DNA of 64,000 bases, taken from Cristatella mucedo. Its lineage: Eukaryota; Bryozoa; Phylactolaemata; Cristatellidae. The position numbers and the translations under genes are program-made. This document shows, piece by piece, positions 33,602-50,766 of the stretch. Under the pieces are notes generated by a model, which was not told where the DNA came from, searched no databases, and saw only the letters and a list, made by a program, of their open reading frames with translations. The stretch spans positions 1,924,001-1,988,000 of the forward strand of contig WPIO01000043.1 of the NCBI GenBank assembly GCA_009760855.2, in the 5' to 3' direction. The first letter of the stretch is position 1. Every line of letters starts with the position of its first letter.

Positions 33602-33665
33602 ATAATTATAATATACTTGATAATGCGCCCTCAGAGAACTCAATCCCTCTCTAGGCGCTTACATT
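33602..33665 (-). mobile_element. 64-bp family A LINE tail nested in Tigger
   Basis: Only the terminal tail (TAATTATAAT, then GCGCCCTCAGAGAACTCAAT on plus) between the codons for DKWLAIQ and RLKTRR of the transposase. An extreme 5' truncation. Confidence 0.85.
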
Positions 33666-34987
33666 GGCGTCTTAAAACTCGGCGTCACATTGCGTTTATG
33701 AAGATTGGCGGTAACAGAGCTGCTGCAGATCACACCAGAGCCGAACATTGGATTGCCAACGTCTTGCCCACCTTGATTGAATGGTGCGATGCATCCGATA
33801 TCTTTGATGCCGACGCAACATAACGCCTAATCTACAAAGTAGTGCCCTCTGGCACATTAGCTGTCGTGGTACTCAGTCAACTGGTGGAAAGACGACCAGA
33901 GAAAGAATGACCGTGCTTCTTCTCGGCAATGTTAATGGCATCAACAAGATAGCATGTGTAGTGGGGAAATTTGCGAACCCACGGCGCTTCAGAACTGCTC
34001 GTTCGCTTTTACCGTATTTTAGCATTCGTAACGTTTGGACGATCAGTCAAATTCAGTCTAATGTTCTTCTTTTAGTTAAATTTTATCGGGGGCTAGGTAA
34101 TCGAAAAATCATTATGTTTGCCGATTACTCGGTTTGTCATAAAGTAGAGGAACTGCTCAAGAACATCTGACTAGAGTTTCTTCCGCCGAACGCGTCTTTA
34201 ATACAGCCGCTGGATCAAGGAATCTCCCGCACCACGAAAGTCCACCACAGAACGCAAGTGAGGCAGGAAATGCTTCAGACGATCGAAGAAGGATGCTCAG
34301 TTATTGATTACACAAAGTCAATTGATAGGCTTGTTGCCTTACACGAGCTGAAGCACGCGTGGTTGCTGGTACCACCAACTACAATACGAAACTGTTTCAG
34401 AAAAGCTGCCTTTCCAACTGTCGGTCCGGATGATAATGAAGACCACGTTCTGCCAATTCCAGCAGTGGCTGCTGAGCTAGGGAAAAGCAGCCACCCAAGA
34501 AGATTTTGAGGCTTTTTTAGACTGCGGTAATGTAGTCGCATGCCATGGTACATTAAGCAATGCTGAAATTTTCAGGCCAATACAGCGTACGGACCAAATT
34601 TGGGATGATGACAACGACACAGAAGAGCTTGAGGAGATGCAGTTGCCGGAGGTAAGCAGAGTAGCGCACAACGAAGCATTACATTCGCTGGCAACTGTTC
34701 GTCATTACTTTGAGCAAAATCTTTTAGAATACAATTAATACTATGCAAATGCAAATAAGATCGAGAAAATGCGTCTTACAATCGTATCCAGCCGACAATT
34801 TAAGACTTTTGTAAATATTAAGAGTATAATTAAGTGCCTTGCTTGTTTCATGTTATTAAATTGACAATAAGGAAATTCTGTGACATTTTAAGTGATATTA
34901 GTCTCACTTCGCATATACGAATATTCCGCATATAAGAATACCTATTTTCCGGCCCGAGCGTGCTTCTTCTAAGCGGAGTCAACCGTA

Positions 34988-35480
34988 ATAATAACAGCAA
35001 TAAAAGAGCACCGCGAGAGACCTAGATTTCCACATAGGCACTTTGCATATGCAGGAAAGTGAGCAAATCACTGTGTTAGTGATAACATTCCCTATGTCAG
35101 CACTAGTATATTGTGAGCCCGATAAGAACAGTTCTCATTTACTTGAAAAAATGCCGTAAGGAAAAGGTAGGGTTTTTAGCTTCATTCAAGTCTCAGGTCC
35201 GTGAGTGATTTGACATCATTCGAGGAGGTCGTGGCATTGGGAGCGTATGAAATAAAGCAATGTCCAAACAGATTTTAGGTTGGCTCGTAGCGTAGCCGAA
35301 CGATTGCTATTAGAAGAGCCGATTGTACGAGGCCTTTTGAGGCCTCTAATTTCTGAGAGATCGGCCGGCAGGTAGAGAATTAAGAGGCCTAAAAGTGAGT
35401 GACACAACCCTCAAGTCGACACTCTGTTTAATTGAAAGTCAGTATAGGTCAGTGCGTAGTGCTGAAGAAAGCCGAAAAGG
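34988..35480 (-). mobile_element. family A LINE that hosts the Tigger insertion
   Basis: Diverged minus-strand copy. The tail remnant (ATAATAACAGCAATAAAAGA) continues from the (AAT)n left of Tigger. The body matches family A at GGCATTGGGAGCGTATGAAA and CCTAAAAGTGAGTGACA. Older than the Tigger inside its tail. Confidence 0.75.
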
Positions 35481-36317
35481 AATTTTTAGATAAGCACAAT
35501 TAGCCACACTTATTTCGTCACTCTGCTGTCACTCGGTTGTGGAAATCATGAGGTGGATAAAGCGTTTGCTAAGCCTTTTGTCAAATAGATCAAAACAGCA
35601 GCACAGGCGTCATCGTTAACAGTCGAGGCGTCAGTCCTAAATCACTACTTGCATGTTTTCCTGCCCTTAATTGAGGAGTATACACTGGGTGCTTAGCTTT
35701 TAAGCAAATCTTAACTAAGCGAAAGTAACTGTTTCCCGATTGTATATTTTATCTCAGTGACCTGCACACGATTTTAATTGAACGCTGTTTTGCTTTCTTA
35801 GTTCCGAACCTATTTAGTAGATCTCTTTCTTGCCTTATTACGGCCTACATATTTGAACTAATTCCTTATCAAGTTATCAAGTTTTGTGCCATATTCATAC
35901 TCTTCTCACTAAAACCATTCAAGGTAGTGCCTTTAACAAAAATCTCATTCTTCAAAGACCGTTTCTTCAGTTTTCTTCGTTTCTTATATTCCCACTGTCT
36001 GAAGCCCACTTCCTACCAACGTCACGAAATCCTCTGACCGGACGGCATTTAAAAAGGCGCTGAACCCCTACGTGTTCCTCACGGCATGTAATCCATTTAC
36101 ATTTATCGCAATGTAGATACATTCAAGTGATGAAAATGTGCATGCTATCGCTGACCAATGTACATGCTTTCTTTTAAATATATTTACAGATCGCTAGAGG
36201 AGATTGAGTTTTTTAAAGTCGTTATATTAATTTCTCATCTTAATAAGGATTTAATTCCGTGCCGCATTTGATTGAGGATCTGGGATGACTGGCGAGTGGA
36301 CATTTGGCGTCTTCATG
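35481..36317. other. no supported gene
   Basis: Possible very old LINE scraps on the plus strand (for example CCGTTTCTTCAG and ACGGCATTTAAAAAGGCGCTGA near 36045-36062). Nothing else seen. Confidence 0.4.
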
Positions 36318-36475
36318 AATAATAATAATAATAATAATAGTAGGTCGCCGGCGTAATGGCCTAATATAACTAAATCTCTAGCCAGGTGCTTTACAACTCG
36401 CCTGTAAAGTGAACTATCCTCGGCTAGAGTTTACGTGCAAGTGCGATTTTGAGTTACACGTGCAAGCAGGTAACA
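36318..36475 (-). mobile_element. decayed family A LINE tail
   Basis: (AAT)n at 36318-36338, followed on plus by CTCTAGCCAGGTGCTTTACA, a diverged version of the family A 3' end. Confidence 0.55.
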
Positions 36476-36591
36476 TATAACGCGAAAACATGGGCGGCAC
36501 ATGTTCTTTCCTGAGCGGAGTACGCTCATCCGGTTTGGGGGCGTGGACAGGGAAACACTCCTCGTCCGCATGCGCCAGAACGCGGTTATCA

Positions 36592-36630
36592 ATGGCTGCC
36601 CGAAGACACAAATACAGGGACTCCACTAGT
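36592..36630 (+). CDS. possible first coding exon of ankyrin gene
   Basis: ATG GCT GCC ... gives MAARRHKYRDST with a donor AGT|GTACGT (phase 0), or A|GTGTAC (phase 1). The phase-1 donor would fit an acceptor ACAG|AGCGTC at about 36804 in the next exon. No firm evidence which start is used; the alternative is ATG at 36796. Confidence 0.3.
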
Positions 36631-36795
36631 GTACGTAGCTCTTTTCTCTAATTGTTATGTCAGGAGGGTCTAAGAATACAATGTTTTGTCAGAGCATCAT
36701 TAGTGCCCATTACCAAGGCTTTGTAATCGCGTCGCTAATAATAGGCCATTCTTGTTTAAGCAATAACACACAGGAACCACTCTAATCTAAAGGCA

Positions 36796-43781
<6,986 letters not shown>

Positions 43782-44225
43782 GTAAGTGCTTCTCGCGTGG
43801 TGCAGCAAGTGTCGAGTTTTCCTGTTTGCTGGACCTGATTAGTTTCAAATAATTCCACGTTAAAACAAGATGCACATTGCCCTCCAAAAGTTTCTTCACA
43901 CGAGCTGCATCGATCTGAGTTGGTTTGTTGCTAATGCCAGTATTGGAGTAAGTCAATAAGCTACCCTAATTATTAAATTGTAAACATCTGTCCGTATAAT
44001 TGTGCACTGAGTTGAGTTTGCGTCGCTTTACTTAGTAAATAACTGCATTCGTCGGCGACCGAGCCAGCGGTACCGAAATTAACTGTTACGGGATGTGGTC
44101 ACGTGACTATCCACTCCACTCTCGTATGCCGTCCAGCAGAACCTATTTTTGGCCTGTTTCGTGCACACCATTCTCAGAGTACAGGAGCAGTTTTGATGTC
44201 GCTGAAGGGAGATGGTCATTAAAGC
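43782..44225. other. no further exon proven
   Basis: Downstream of the ankyrin exon. A weak exon-like stretch ends at TATTGGA|GTAAGT near 43949, but its residues do not resemble an ankyrin repeat. Not called. Confidence 0.35.
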
Positions 44226-44340
44226 CTGGAAGCCGCGAGGCGGCTGAAGATCCCTGAGCGTACTGCTTGGAACATTATTAGGAAACATCTGGACTGTTGT
44301 AGCGCAGAGGCGCTGCCGTAATCGGGTCGCCCCTTTGAGT
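44226..44340 (+). mobile_element. Tc1/mariner-like helix-turn-helix remnant
   Basis: The frame encodes EAARRLKIPERTAWNIIRKH, a typical transposase helix-turn-helix, then after 15 codons a stop followed by SGRPFE, recalling the GRPR linker of Tc1-like proteins. No catalytic domain or inverted repeats seen. A decayed fragment of a DNA transposon; a similar HTH from another family is possible. Confidence 0.4.
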
Positions 44341-44518
44341 AACTTCTTCGATTCTGTGCAATGCTGGGATCAGCAAGCAAAATCCAGCCTTGCTTATTTT
44401 GCGCTGTACAGTCAAAATTGGCTTGCCATTGGCCACCAGTGCATTCAGCCCTTGTTCCCTAAGCCTAAATAGTAAGGTAATAGTAAAAGAGTGGTTTTGT
44501 GGCTTGCGACGAGTGTGC

Positions 44519-44612
44519 TTCCTTTGCAGCAAATGTAAAGCGTCTAGAAAGAGATTGAGTTCTTTGAGGGCGCTTTATCAAATGCATTATTTTTGTTATT
44601 ATTATTACGACT
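44519..44612 (+). mobile_element. family A LINE tail
   Basis: TTCCTTTGCAGCAAATGTAA, then GAAAGAGATTGAGTTCTTTG and an (ATT)n tail. Only the last ~95 bp of the element; well conserved. Confidence 0.85.
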
Positions 44613-46496
44613 ATTCCGGTTGCTTGGCAGATACTCCGACACTGCATTTTAGCAGTGGAAAACGTGTCCTTCAGAGCCGTGCTTTTGAGTGGCCCGTCCT
44701 CCTGGGACAAAGTTGTCCTGCTCGCCTACATTTCAATATTTAGTATTTAAAAATAAATTGCTCATAAGTTTTACCTTCACAAGGTTATGAGCGTTCATAA
44801 AAATATGATAACTTCCCCTTAATAACTTGTTGTTAGCATAAAAAGCCTTGATGTACATGCAAATGCTTGTGATCGGCTCCTAGAGTGATGCTGGAGGCAA
44901 GGTTTGGCTATAACGAATAGTAATAATGAAGATGCAAGTAATAATAGGTCGTTTCGGTTGCACCCTGTGAGAAATTAATATGTGTTTGGTGCTTTACAAC
45001 TCGCGGCAAGATAATCAATACCCGTGACCTAGTGACATGCATTATATCAAGTATGTAAAGTAAACTAGTACCTTCCTTAGGCAACATGCAAATACAAACA
45101 ATGAGATGCGAGTAGCCACCTTAAGTTAATTTACTGGGTAGTAGCATTCAATGAATAATGAACAGGTACGCATAAAAAGTACATTAGAAAAAACTTTTAG
45201 TTTTTTTCGTGAGATAGAAAAGCTTACCTGAGCAGATGTGTCCTTAGCTGAGACTTAAAGGATGCAGGGTCATTCCAGGTGGTAATCCTTAATCGCCGAA
45301 AGCAATTTACACGCTTTCTATGCATACAATTATGAGCCTCGATCACCAACAGTTTCAATTTAGTCTGAGAAAAGACGGGATGAATAGACGATGTGAAGCG
45401 TGTTGTACCAAAGTAAGGAGCTGGAGGAGCCAGGGGTCGGAGTTATTAACAGTTGTTAGTAATAGAGTTATGTAAGCGAGTAAAGCATTCAATTATTCTG
45501 CCTTTAAAGCATTAGGAAAGTGTCTATAAAGAGAATAACTTCTCCGAGGGCGAAAAATAAATGTATTTGTATTATTAGATTCGACATAAAAGCCAAAGAG
45601 ACAATCTTAAAATAATTCTATTTTTGATAGTGAGCCGGTGAAGCTCACATCAAAGAGGCATGATTTTGCAGCTATGCCTTTGACGACAGACCTGATGAGC
45701 TGCTGAGTTTTCACAAGTTGCAGGAGATTAAGGGTAAAGGCCAGTAGTAGTAAATAAACTAAACTTTATTTATCTAGACGCGAAGTCACTGAAACATGAA
45801 CTAGTTAGGCTGTCGCACTCTTTCCGAAGAGGGGCATGATTTCGGTGACGATATTTGCAGAAAGTAATCCAAATTGACAGTCGTTTAAATATGCTAAGTA
45901 ATTTAAATATGCAGAGAGATCTAAGGCCATCTACGGTGGAAAAAACACGTGCAAACGAGTTTCATCCGGAGCTGGACATGAGATGGCAATCTCCATGCTT
46001 CAGGTGCTACTGACCCTACAGCATTAAACACAGAGCTACAAAGCCTCAGATTCTTCTGCGCTTGAGCCGAGTCCCGGTTTACTTCGTTAACAAAAGATTG
46101 CATAATTATGACCAAACATTTTGGAGCCAAGCTCAACCATTGCGCCTGCTAATGACTAGTCGTTTTTTAATTGTACGCCCTGATTACCGGCAGGCTTAGC
46201 GGAGGCTGAGCCAAGATATTTTTAAGCTTCGGGGCAACACCAGCGATATTTTCACATATGGTAAAGACACATTAATAATACAAATTATAGCACAAATCAC
46301 ATTATTTAATGGAAACAACAAACTCGGCAGCTGGACATTGAGTGTAATTATAACACAATTTTGTCGTCGGTAATGATCAAGGGGAGCACAGAAAGAGACT
46401 GTGGCCCAGTTCCCTGCCCAGCTGTAAGAGCAGAAGGCAGTATGCTCCCACCGCTGCTCTATAGCTCTGCCCCTGACACATAAGTTGGATAATTAG
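44613..46496. other. no gene; two decayed LINE tails
   Basis: A diverged minus-strand family A 3' end lies at about 44917-45330 (GAAATTAATATGTGTTTGGT, then GCTTTACAACTCGCGG). A plus-strand tail-like stretch lies at 45515-45578 (GTGTCTATAAAGAGAATAAC). The rest is unrecognised. Confidence 0.45.
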
Positions 46497-46552
46497 ACCC
46501 TCTTCTCTCTCTTCTCTCTCTTCTCTCTCTTCTCTCTCTCTCTTCTCTCTCG
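46497..46552. repeat. TC-rich (TCTCTTC)n tract
   Basis: Repeated TCTCTCTTC units. The same kind of sequence resumes right of the SINE (46727-46798), so the SINE was probably inserted into one continuous pyrimidine tract. Confidence 0.9.
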
Positions 46553-46555
46553 AGC

Positions 46556-46724
46556 CGTGATGGCACACTAGGTAAGGCGGTTGCTTTCACGACCTCGGTC
46601 CCGAGGTCGTGGGTTCGATTCCTGCGGTGGGCGATTCTTTATCGCCACTGCAAGCGGTGGTGATAGCAGCCGTAAAGGCTCTTCTGTCGCTATACAAAAA
46701 GAGGCTGTTTAATCAGCTAGGGAT
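46556..46724 (+). mobile_element. full-length tRNA-derived SINE
   Basis: A box TGGCACACTAGG, hairpin GACCTCGGTCCCGAGGTC, B box GGTTCGATTCC, body GCCACTGCAAGCGGTGGTGA, end CGCTATACAAAAAGAGGC and TGTTTAATCAGC. About eight differences from the copy at 22371-22535, on the opposite strand. RNA polymerase III promoter parts are intact. Flanked on both sides by TC-rich repeat. Confidence 0.9.
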
Positions 46725-46800
46725 TTTTTCTCTCTCTTCTCTCTCTGTCTCTCTCTTTCTATCTCCCGCTCGTTCGCTCTCTCTGTCTCCCTCTCTTTAT
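46725..46800. repeat. TC-rich tract, right part
   Basis: TTTCTCTCTCTTCTCTCTCT and further CT-rich sequence. Continuation of 46497-46552 past the SINE. Confidence 0.88.
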
Positions 46801-46949
46801 CTGCACCGTCTGCAAGCTTGCTCTTCTGACTGTTCTTTCGTTCTTCAATTCTGCTTCTTGAGGCCTCTTTTGCTTTGTGCGTCGTCCAACGCCTGTGCCA
46901 AGGCTAGGCCGCCGTTAGGTTTATTAGACGCTGCAGGCTGAGTCTAGCC

Positions 46950-48150
46950 CAAGACCCGCCTGAACCATGGCCGAGGGGCGATCGCAAGCTCCTCTGTCTT
47001 AGCTGTCGCGGTCGAAAGAGCCAGTCGCAACCGATGCACGGCCGCAGCACGCCTGCAAGCAGTTCGTCGGTGCGGGCGTCTTTCCGGTCGGCCTTCGTTC
47101 AGCTCGGCCGCTTCGCCATCTGCCGCACAGGATGAGCGCCATCAGCGACTGAGACGGGCCGAATCCCGCGGCGATGGTAGCGGCTTAGGCCGATCGGAGC
47201 GATCTCCAAAGCCGGCTGCTGGCTCGGCTCAAGCCGTTGGCTCACCGGCGCTGCCGCCGCTGCTGCTGGCGACGACGCCGCCGCCGCCGCTGCCTTCGCC
47301 TGCGCCGCCGGAGGCGCCGGTACGAACGAACGCGACGCCGGTCTCCTGTCGCACGCTGGCCGCAAAGCGGGGTATGCGAAACGTCGTGCTGGCCATCGAC
47401 CAGAGGGTTGAGTACGACTCACTCAGCCGCACTAGCGCCGTCGCACTCGCCGACGCGTCGCGCCGGGCGGGATCGCGAGCGGCCAGCAAGCGACGCACCG
47501 TCGCGACAGGGGGTCGCGCCGACGGCGAATACCGCACCGGCGTGGGGGCCGACGGCGACGACGATGACGCCGGCGGCGGCGGCGGTGGCGACGGGCCGCC
47601 CTTCGAGCAGGCAGCCTATGACCGCCGAAGGTCGTCGGGCAGCCCCGGATTGTCATCGGCTGCAAAGGCTCCCTCTCAAGTACCGTCGCGGGCCAGCGAA
47701 TTGGGTCTAGCCGCCGCCGTCGCCGCGGTGGCCTTCCTGCCAGCTGCGACCGCTCCGCTGCAGCGTGACGTCCGCGGCGGCGGTGGCAGGTCCACATTCT
47801 TTCCAGAACTGCACTTCCGGCTTCTCAGCAGGCGGTGCTCGCCGCCGACAGCCCAGTGGAGCGCTGCCGCCCTCTATCGCTCAGCGCCGCCGCCGCAGCC
47901 GGAAGCGACTGGCGGCCGCGCTCCCCTAGCGGCGGCGCTTGACCGCTCACGCCGAGCCCTGGACGACCTGCTGCGTCAGCTGGCGCCGGCCACGAGCGCT
48001 GACCGGAAGCTGCGATGGAGGCGGCCGCGGCCGCCACTGCTGGCCGGCCGCCGCGCCGAGGCTGCTGCGTACTACCACGTGACCTCACAAGCCCTACTAG
48101 TTAAAAAGGCTCGCCCGATAGTGCGTCCTGGGTAGAGCTGACCGGCAGTG
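46950..48150. promoter_or_regulatory. CpG-rich block with unassigned frames
   Basis: Very GC- and CpG-rich, with (CCG)n-like runs at 47250-47300 and 47560-47590. The longest frame is on plus, 47374-48135 (253 codons, MRNVVLAIDQRVEY start, Ala/Arg/Gly-rich, no known domain). A minus-strand frame of about 120 codons (47229-47600) is equally plausible (YSTLWSMASTTFRIPRFAAS). High GC makes long frames likely by chance. It could be the promoter and first exon of an unrecognised gene. I looked for a homeodomain here (WFQNRR) and found none. Confidence 0.4.
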
Positions 48151-48308
48151 GACGGCATTGAGCATTTCTCGCTCCTAGAGCGAATCGACGATTGGCGAGT
48201 TAAAACGACCGCCGAGCAATTGGCCAACACGCCGCTGCCGGCTTCAGATTCAATTAAGAACAGCGTACTCACATGGATATATGAATGCGTACATGCGCAC
48301 ATGAAAAC
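48148..48308 (+). CDS. unassigned possible exon next to CpG block
   Basis: The frame reads GIEHFSLLERIDDWRVKTTA, then EQLANTPLPASDSIKNSVLT and WIYECVHAHMKTC, with protein-like composition. A stop lies a few codons upstream and no strong splice sites are visible. No family recognised. The minus strand is open across the same stretch. Confidence 0.22.
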
Positions 48309-50766
48309 ATGTAATGTGTTGAGAGTTTGCTGCATAAGTAAGTAATAACACCGTTTGGCCATTGAAACTTTATCCGTTAAATCTTGGGATGGTATGCTTT
48401 TCTCTACTGTCTTGCGCTCGCTCCTTTGAATGATTCAGCGTTGGGCTAGCCCAGCGACGACGTTGTTGTTAGGGGCCATTGACGATGGGAAGCTGATTTA
48501 TAACCTCGAACCAGCCACGCAGTCTTGATGTGCACCACGATTCATGCGGCCGATGACCAGAATCAGGTAGACTCTCAGACCAGGTAGCTCAAAGCGTAGA
48601 AAGGCTCTAGACGAGCTCGCTCAGCGAAACGCCGCGTTTTCCACATGCGGAGCCAACGAGATGCCGCTGTATTTACTCAGTACTTCTGCAGCGTTAGAGA
48701 TAAAGAAGGCACTGGCTGAAACGCCGTTACGAGAATGTTGGCTATGACACCGATCTAGCCAGGCTCGAAGACAACCTCGGTATCTTTAGCCGGAACTCGG
48801 TGCATACCAAGACTTCTTATTTTGCTCTCGCCAGTCGGATCCTACAACAAGTGCGAAGCCACGCCTTGGCCAGTCTAGGCTGGCTGGGCGTAGGCTGCAA
48901 ATTTACCAAGGCTCCTAAATTAGACGTTGCCAGGCCGGTAGGCCTGTAGGACCCCGAGCCCCGGTCCGGGCCTACCGGTCGATTTGGAGCTAGTGCTGGC
49001 TACGCACCTGCCCTGCACAAATTTACAGGCTGGGAAATCATCTCCTTGATAAGGCTGAGCAGTCTGACTAGAACCCGGGGGCGGGGCCCGATGTCTTCTC
49101 CGTAGCTGATTAGTTGTGCATTTTTTTTTAAACTGCCACCGATTCGCATACTCTCGCCTCCGTAACACCGGCTCCACCTCCTGCAGGTCTTATGGAAATT
49201 TTAAATCGAGTAAAGGCCAGTAAGTAATTCTGTACAGTTTCCTTTGACGAAGGGGTTTCTCTAACTGGGCGATTGAAGAAAGGTTATTGGCTGCAGACTC
49301 AATAAAACCTTCCTTCGGTCTTCTGAAATGAACAAACTTAGTCAAACCGACAAACAATCCATGTTTTTCATGACTCACTGTATACAGAAATTAATCAGCC
49401 AAAACAAACTGTTACTTCAACAATCGATCGAGATCATGGCTGTCAGAATTTAAAATATAGTTTGTGGATTATTAAAAATACGTCTAGTTTGGCTCCGGTG
49501 CAGTATGGGGCTAAAGTAATCCACAGTGCCCCTGGTGTGCCTCTGGGATTACTGGAAGCACCATTACCTGCCACATAGAATCTGCTTGGTACGTAGTACC
49601 TGGTACGTGCATTGCGGCAAACTTGCAGGCATTCTACCTAGGATATTAGGCAAAACTGCACAAGAATCAAACTCCTATTCATTGGAGACGCTGAGCGGGT
49701 GGCAGGACGTGAGACCTATGCTCTTCTAAGTGGTGATTATGTAGTAAAACCACAACTGTGTCCTCGGAATTAGGATGTCCGTCAAGCGTCGATTTCGTAG
49801 ATATTGAATTCTTTCAAAATGCCAAAATGGCCAAAATACTGACCCTTGGTATGTCGTCTATATATTTTGCTTGCTGTCAAACGATATCGCTGAGTCGGTG
49901 TGACTCTCGCCCCCTGCTTTGAAGAGCCATTTAGTTTGAACAGCCATTGCCTTAGGTTTAAGTGCCCATTAAGCCCGAATGTCTTTACTATGAAAGTATA
50001 ACCTGATTTGAAGATGTTTAAAAAATTAGATAGTCGTATAGCCATTAGACCACTAGCTTCGTCAGCACGAATCGCTTTTACTGTGTTTATTTGTGTTGTA
50101 CTTGATCATGTTATTCTCACTGTAGTTGACATGCTAACTTTCTAGCCATATGTGGAAGAAGGTTGAGAAAAATTCACTTCCGGTAACGTGCAACAAGGAT
50201 GAGGATTTACGTCATTATTAATACTAACTTACGTTGTTATTAAGTGGTCATTAGTACTAATACAATATATTCGCGTTGTTGATTTCATCGTCAATTGGTT
50301 TAACTGAAGGTGATGACACTGTTCGTCCTTATTTTCCAAGGGCCACAATTTCTCTGACTTACGAAGTATAACGAGACTGGTCGTTGAGAGTTTGTCGCCT
50401 TCAGAAGGGAATGGTCCGGTATTTTCTCCTTTGCTCGCCCAACCGAACATCCCTTGCGTCCTACCAAACTATTCAGAATATAATTGTATTGATGGGTTGC
50501 CCAACACAAGGGTTCAGGCCTTAGTTTAATGGTCGTTAACATTTTTATTCCCTTGCAAAACCAAAATTAAAGTGTTCTGTCCAACTGCCCTCGAACGCTT
50601 TCATTGCAGTTGAGTGAAGAGCTTTTATGAAGAACTATTACGGCTGCTGCGGTCGGCAAGTCAGAGACCCTAACCACCGATCGAATTAGGTACATAGAGG
50701 CGGCAAGGGAGATACATTGCCCTAGCGTGTGCAAACTGTGAGCTGTTTCCGTCTTCTGGGAGTCTA
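48309..50766. other. no supported gene
   Basis: Unique sequence with scattered short frames. No repeat family, domain or convincing exon recognised. Confidence 0.4.

Larger units (their letters stand above)
32491..34740 (+). pseudogene. Tigger transposase, interrupted
   Basis: Helix-turn-helix with AIAKELNVSQSTISKIK at 32530-32600. The coding sequence breaks at GAGATG (32675-32680), where a LINE was inserted, and resumes at 33456 with ADVLMEWFYQMRQQ and INGPFMIEKK. A second break at 33602-33665 is followed by FMKIGGNRAAAD. DDE motifs: DIFDADAT (first Asp present, stop directly after), GNRKIIMFADYSVCHK (second Asp present), and LPPNASLIQPLDQG (third Asp present). The CENP-B/pogo architecture is unmistakable, but stops and insertions rule out activity. 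Confidence 0.9.
31428..34985 (+). mobile_element. Tigger/pogo DNA transposon (with nested LINEs)
   Basis: Plus-strand Tc1/mariner-superfamily element of pogo type. Ends: TA|CAGTCGAATC on the left and, read inward from the right, TA|CGGTTGACTC, giving imperfect terminal inverted repeats and a TA target duplication. Subterminal TATAAGAATA words occur at both ends. Transposase parts in order: a pogo-type helix-turn-helix (32491-32680), the second CENP-B-like DNA-binding half (33456-33545), and a DDE catalytic domain (33666-34740). Stops (after IEKKASS, DADAT and LLKNI) make it a pseudogene. Two LINE insertions (32681-33449 and 33602-33665) interrupt it; without them it is about 2.7 kb, normal for Tigger. 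Both flanks are (AAT)n from one family A LINE tail, so it landed inside that tail. Confidence 0.9.

Noticed and set aside
46556-46624. Functional tRNA gene
   Set aside because: A and B boxes are present, but the acceptor and anticodon arms do not fold into a proper cloverleaf, and the unit is repeated with a common non-tRNA body, so it is a SINE.
47237-47710. Arg-rich frames in the CpG block as real proteins
   Set aside because: Runs of Arg from (CGC)n-type sequence, with several frames open on both strands, as expected from GC content alone.
46950-48150. Second homeobox gene (rax or otp) in the CpG block
   Set aside because: No WFQNRR-type or helix-1 homeodomain sequence on either strand.
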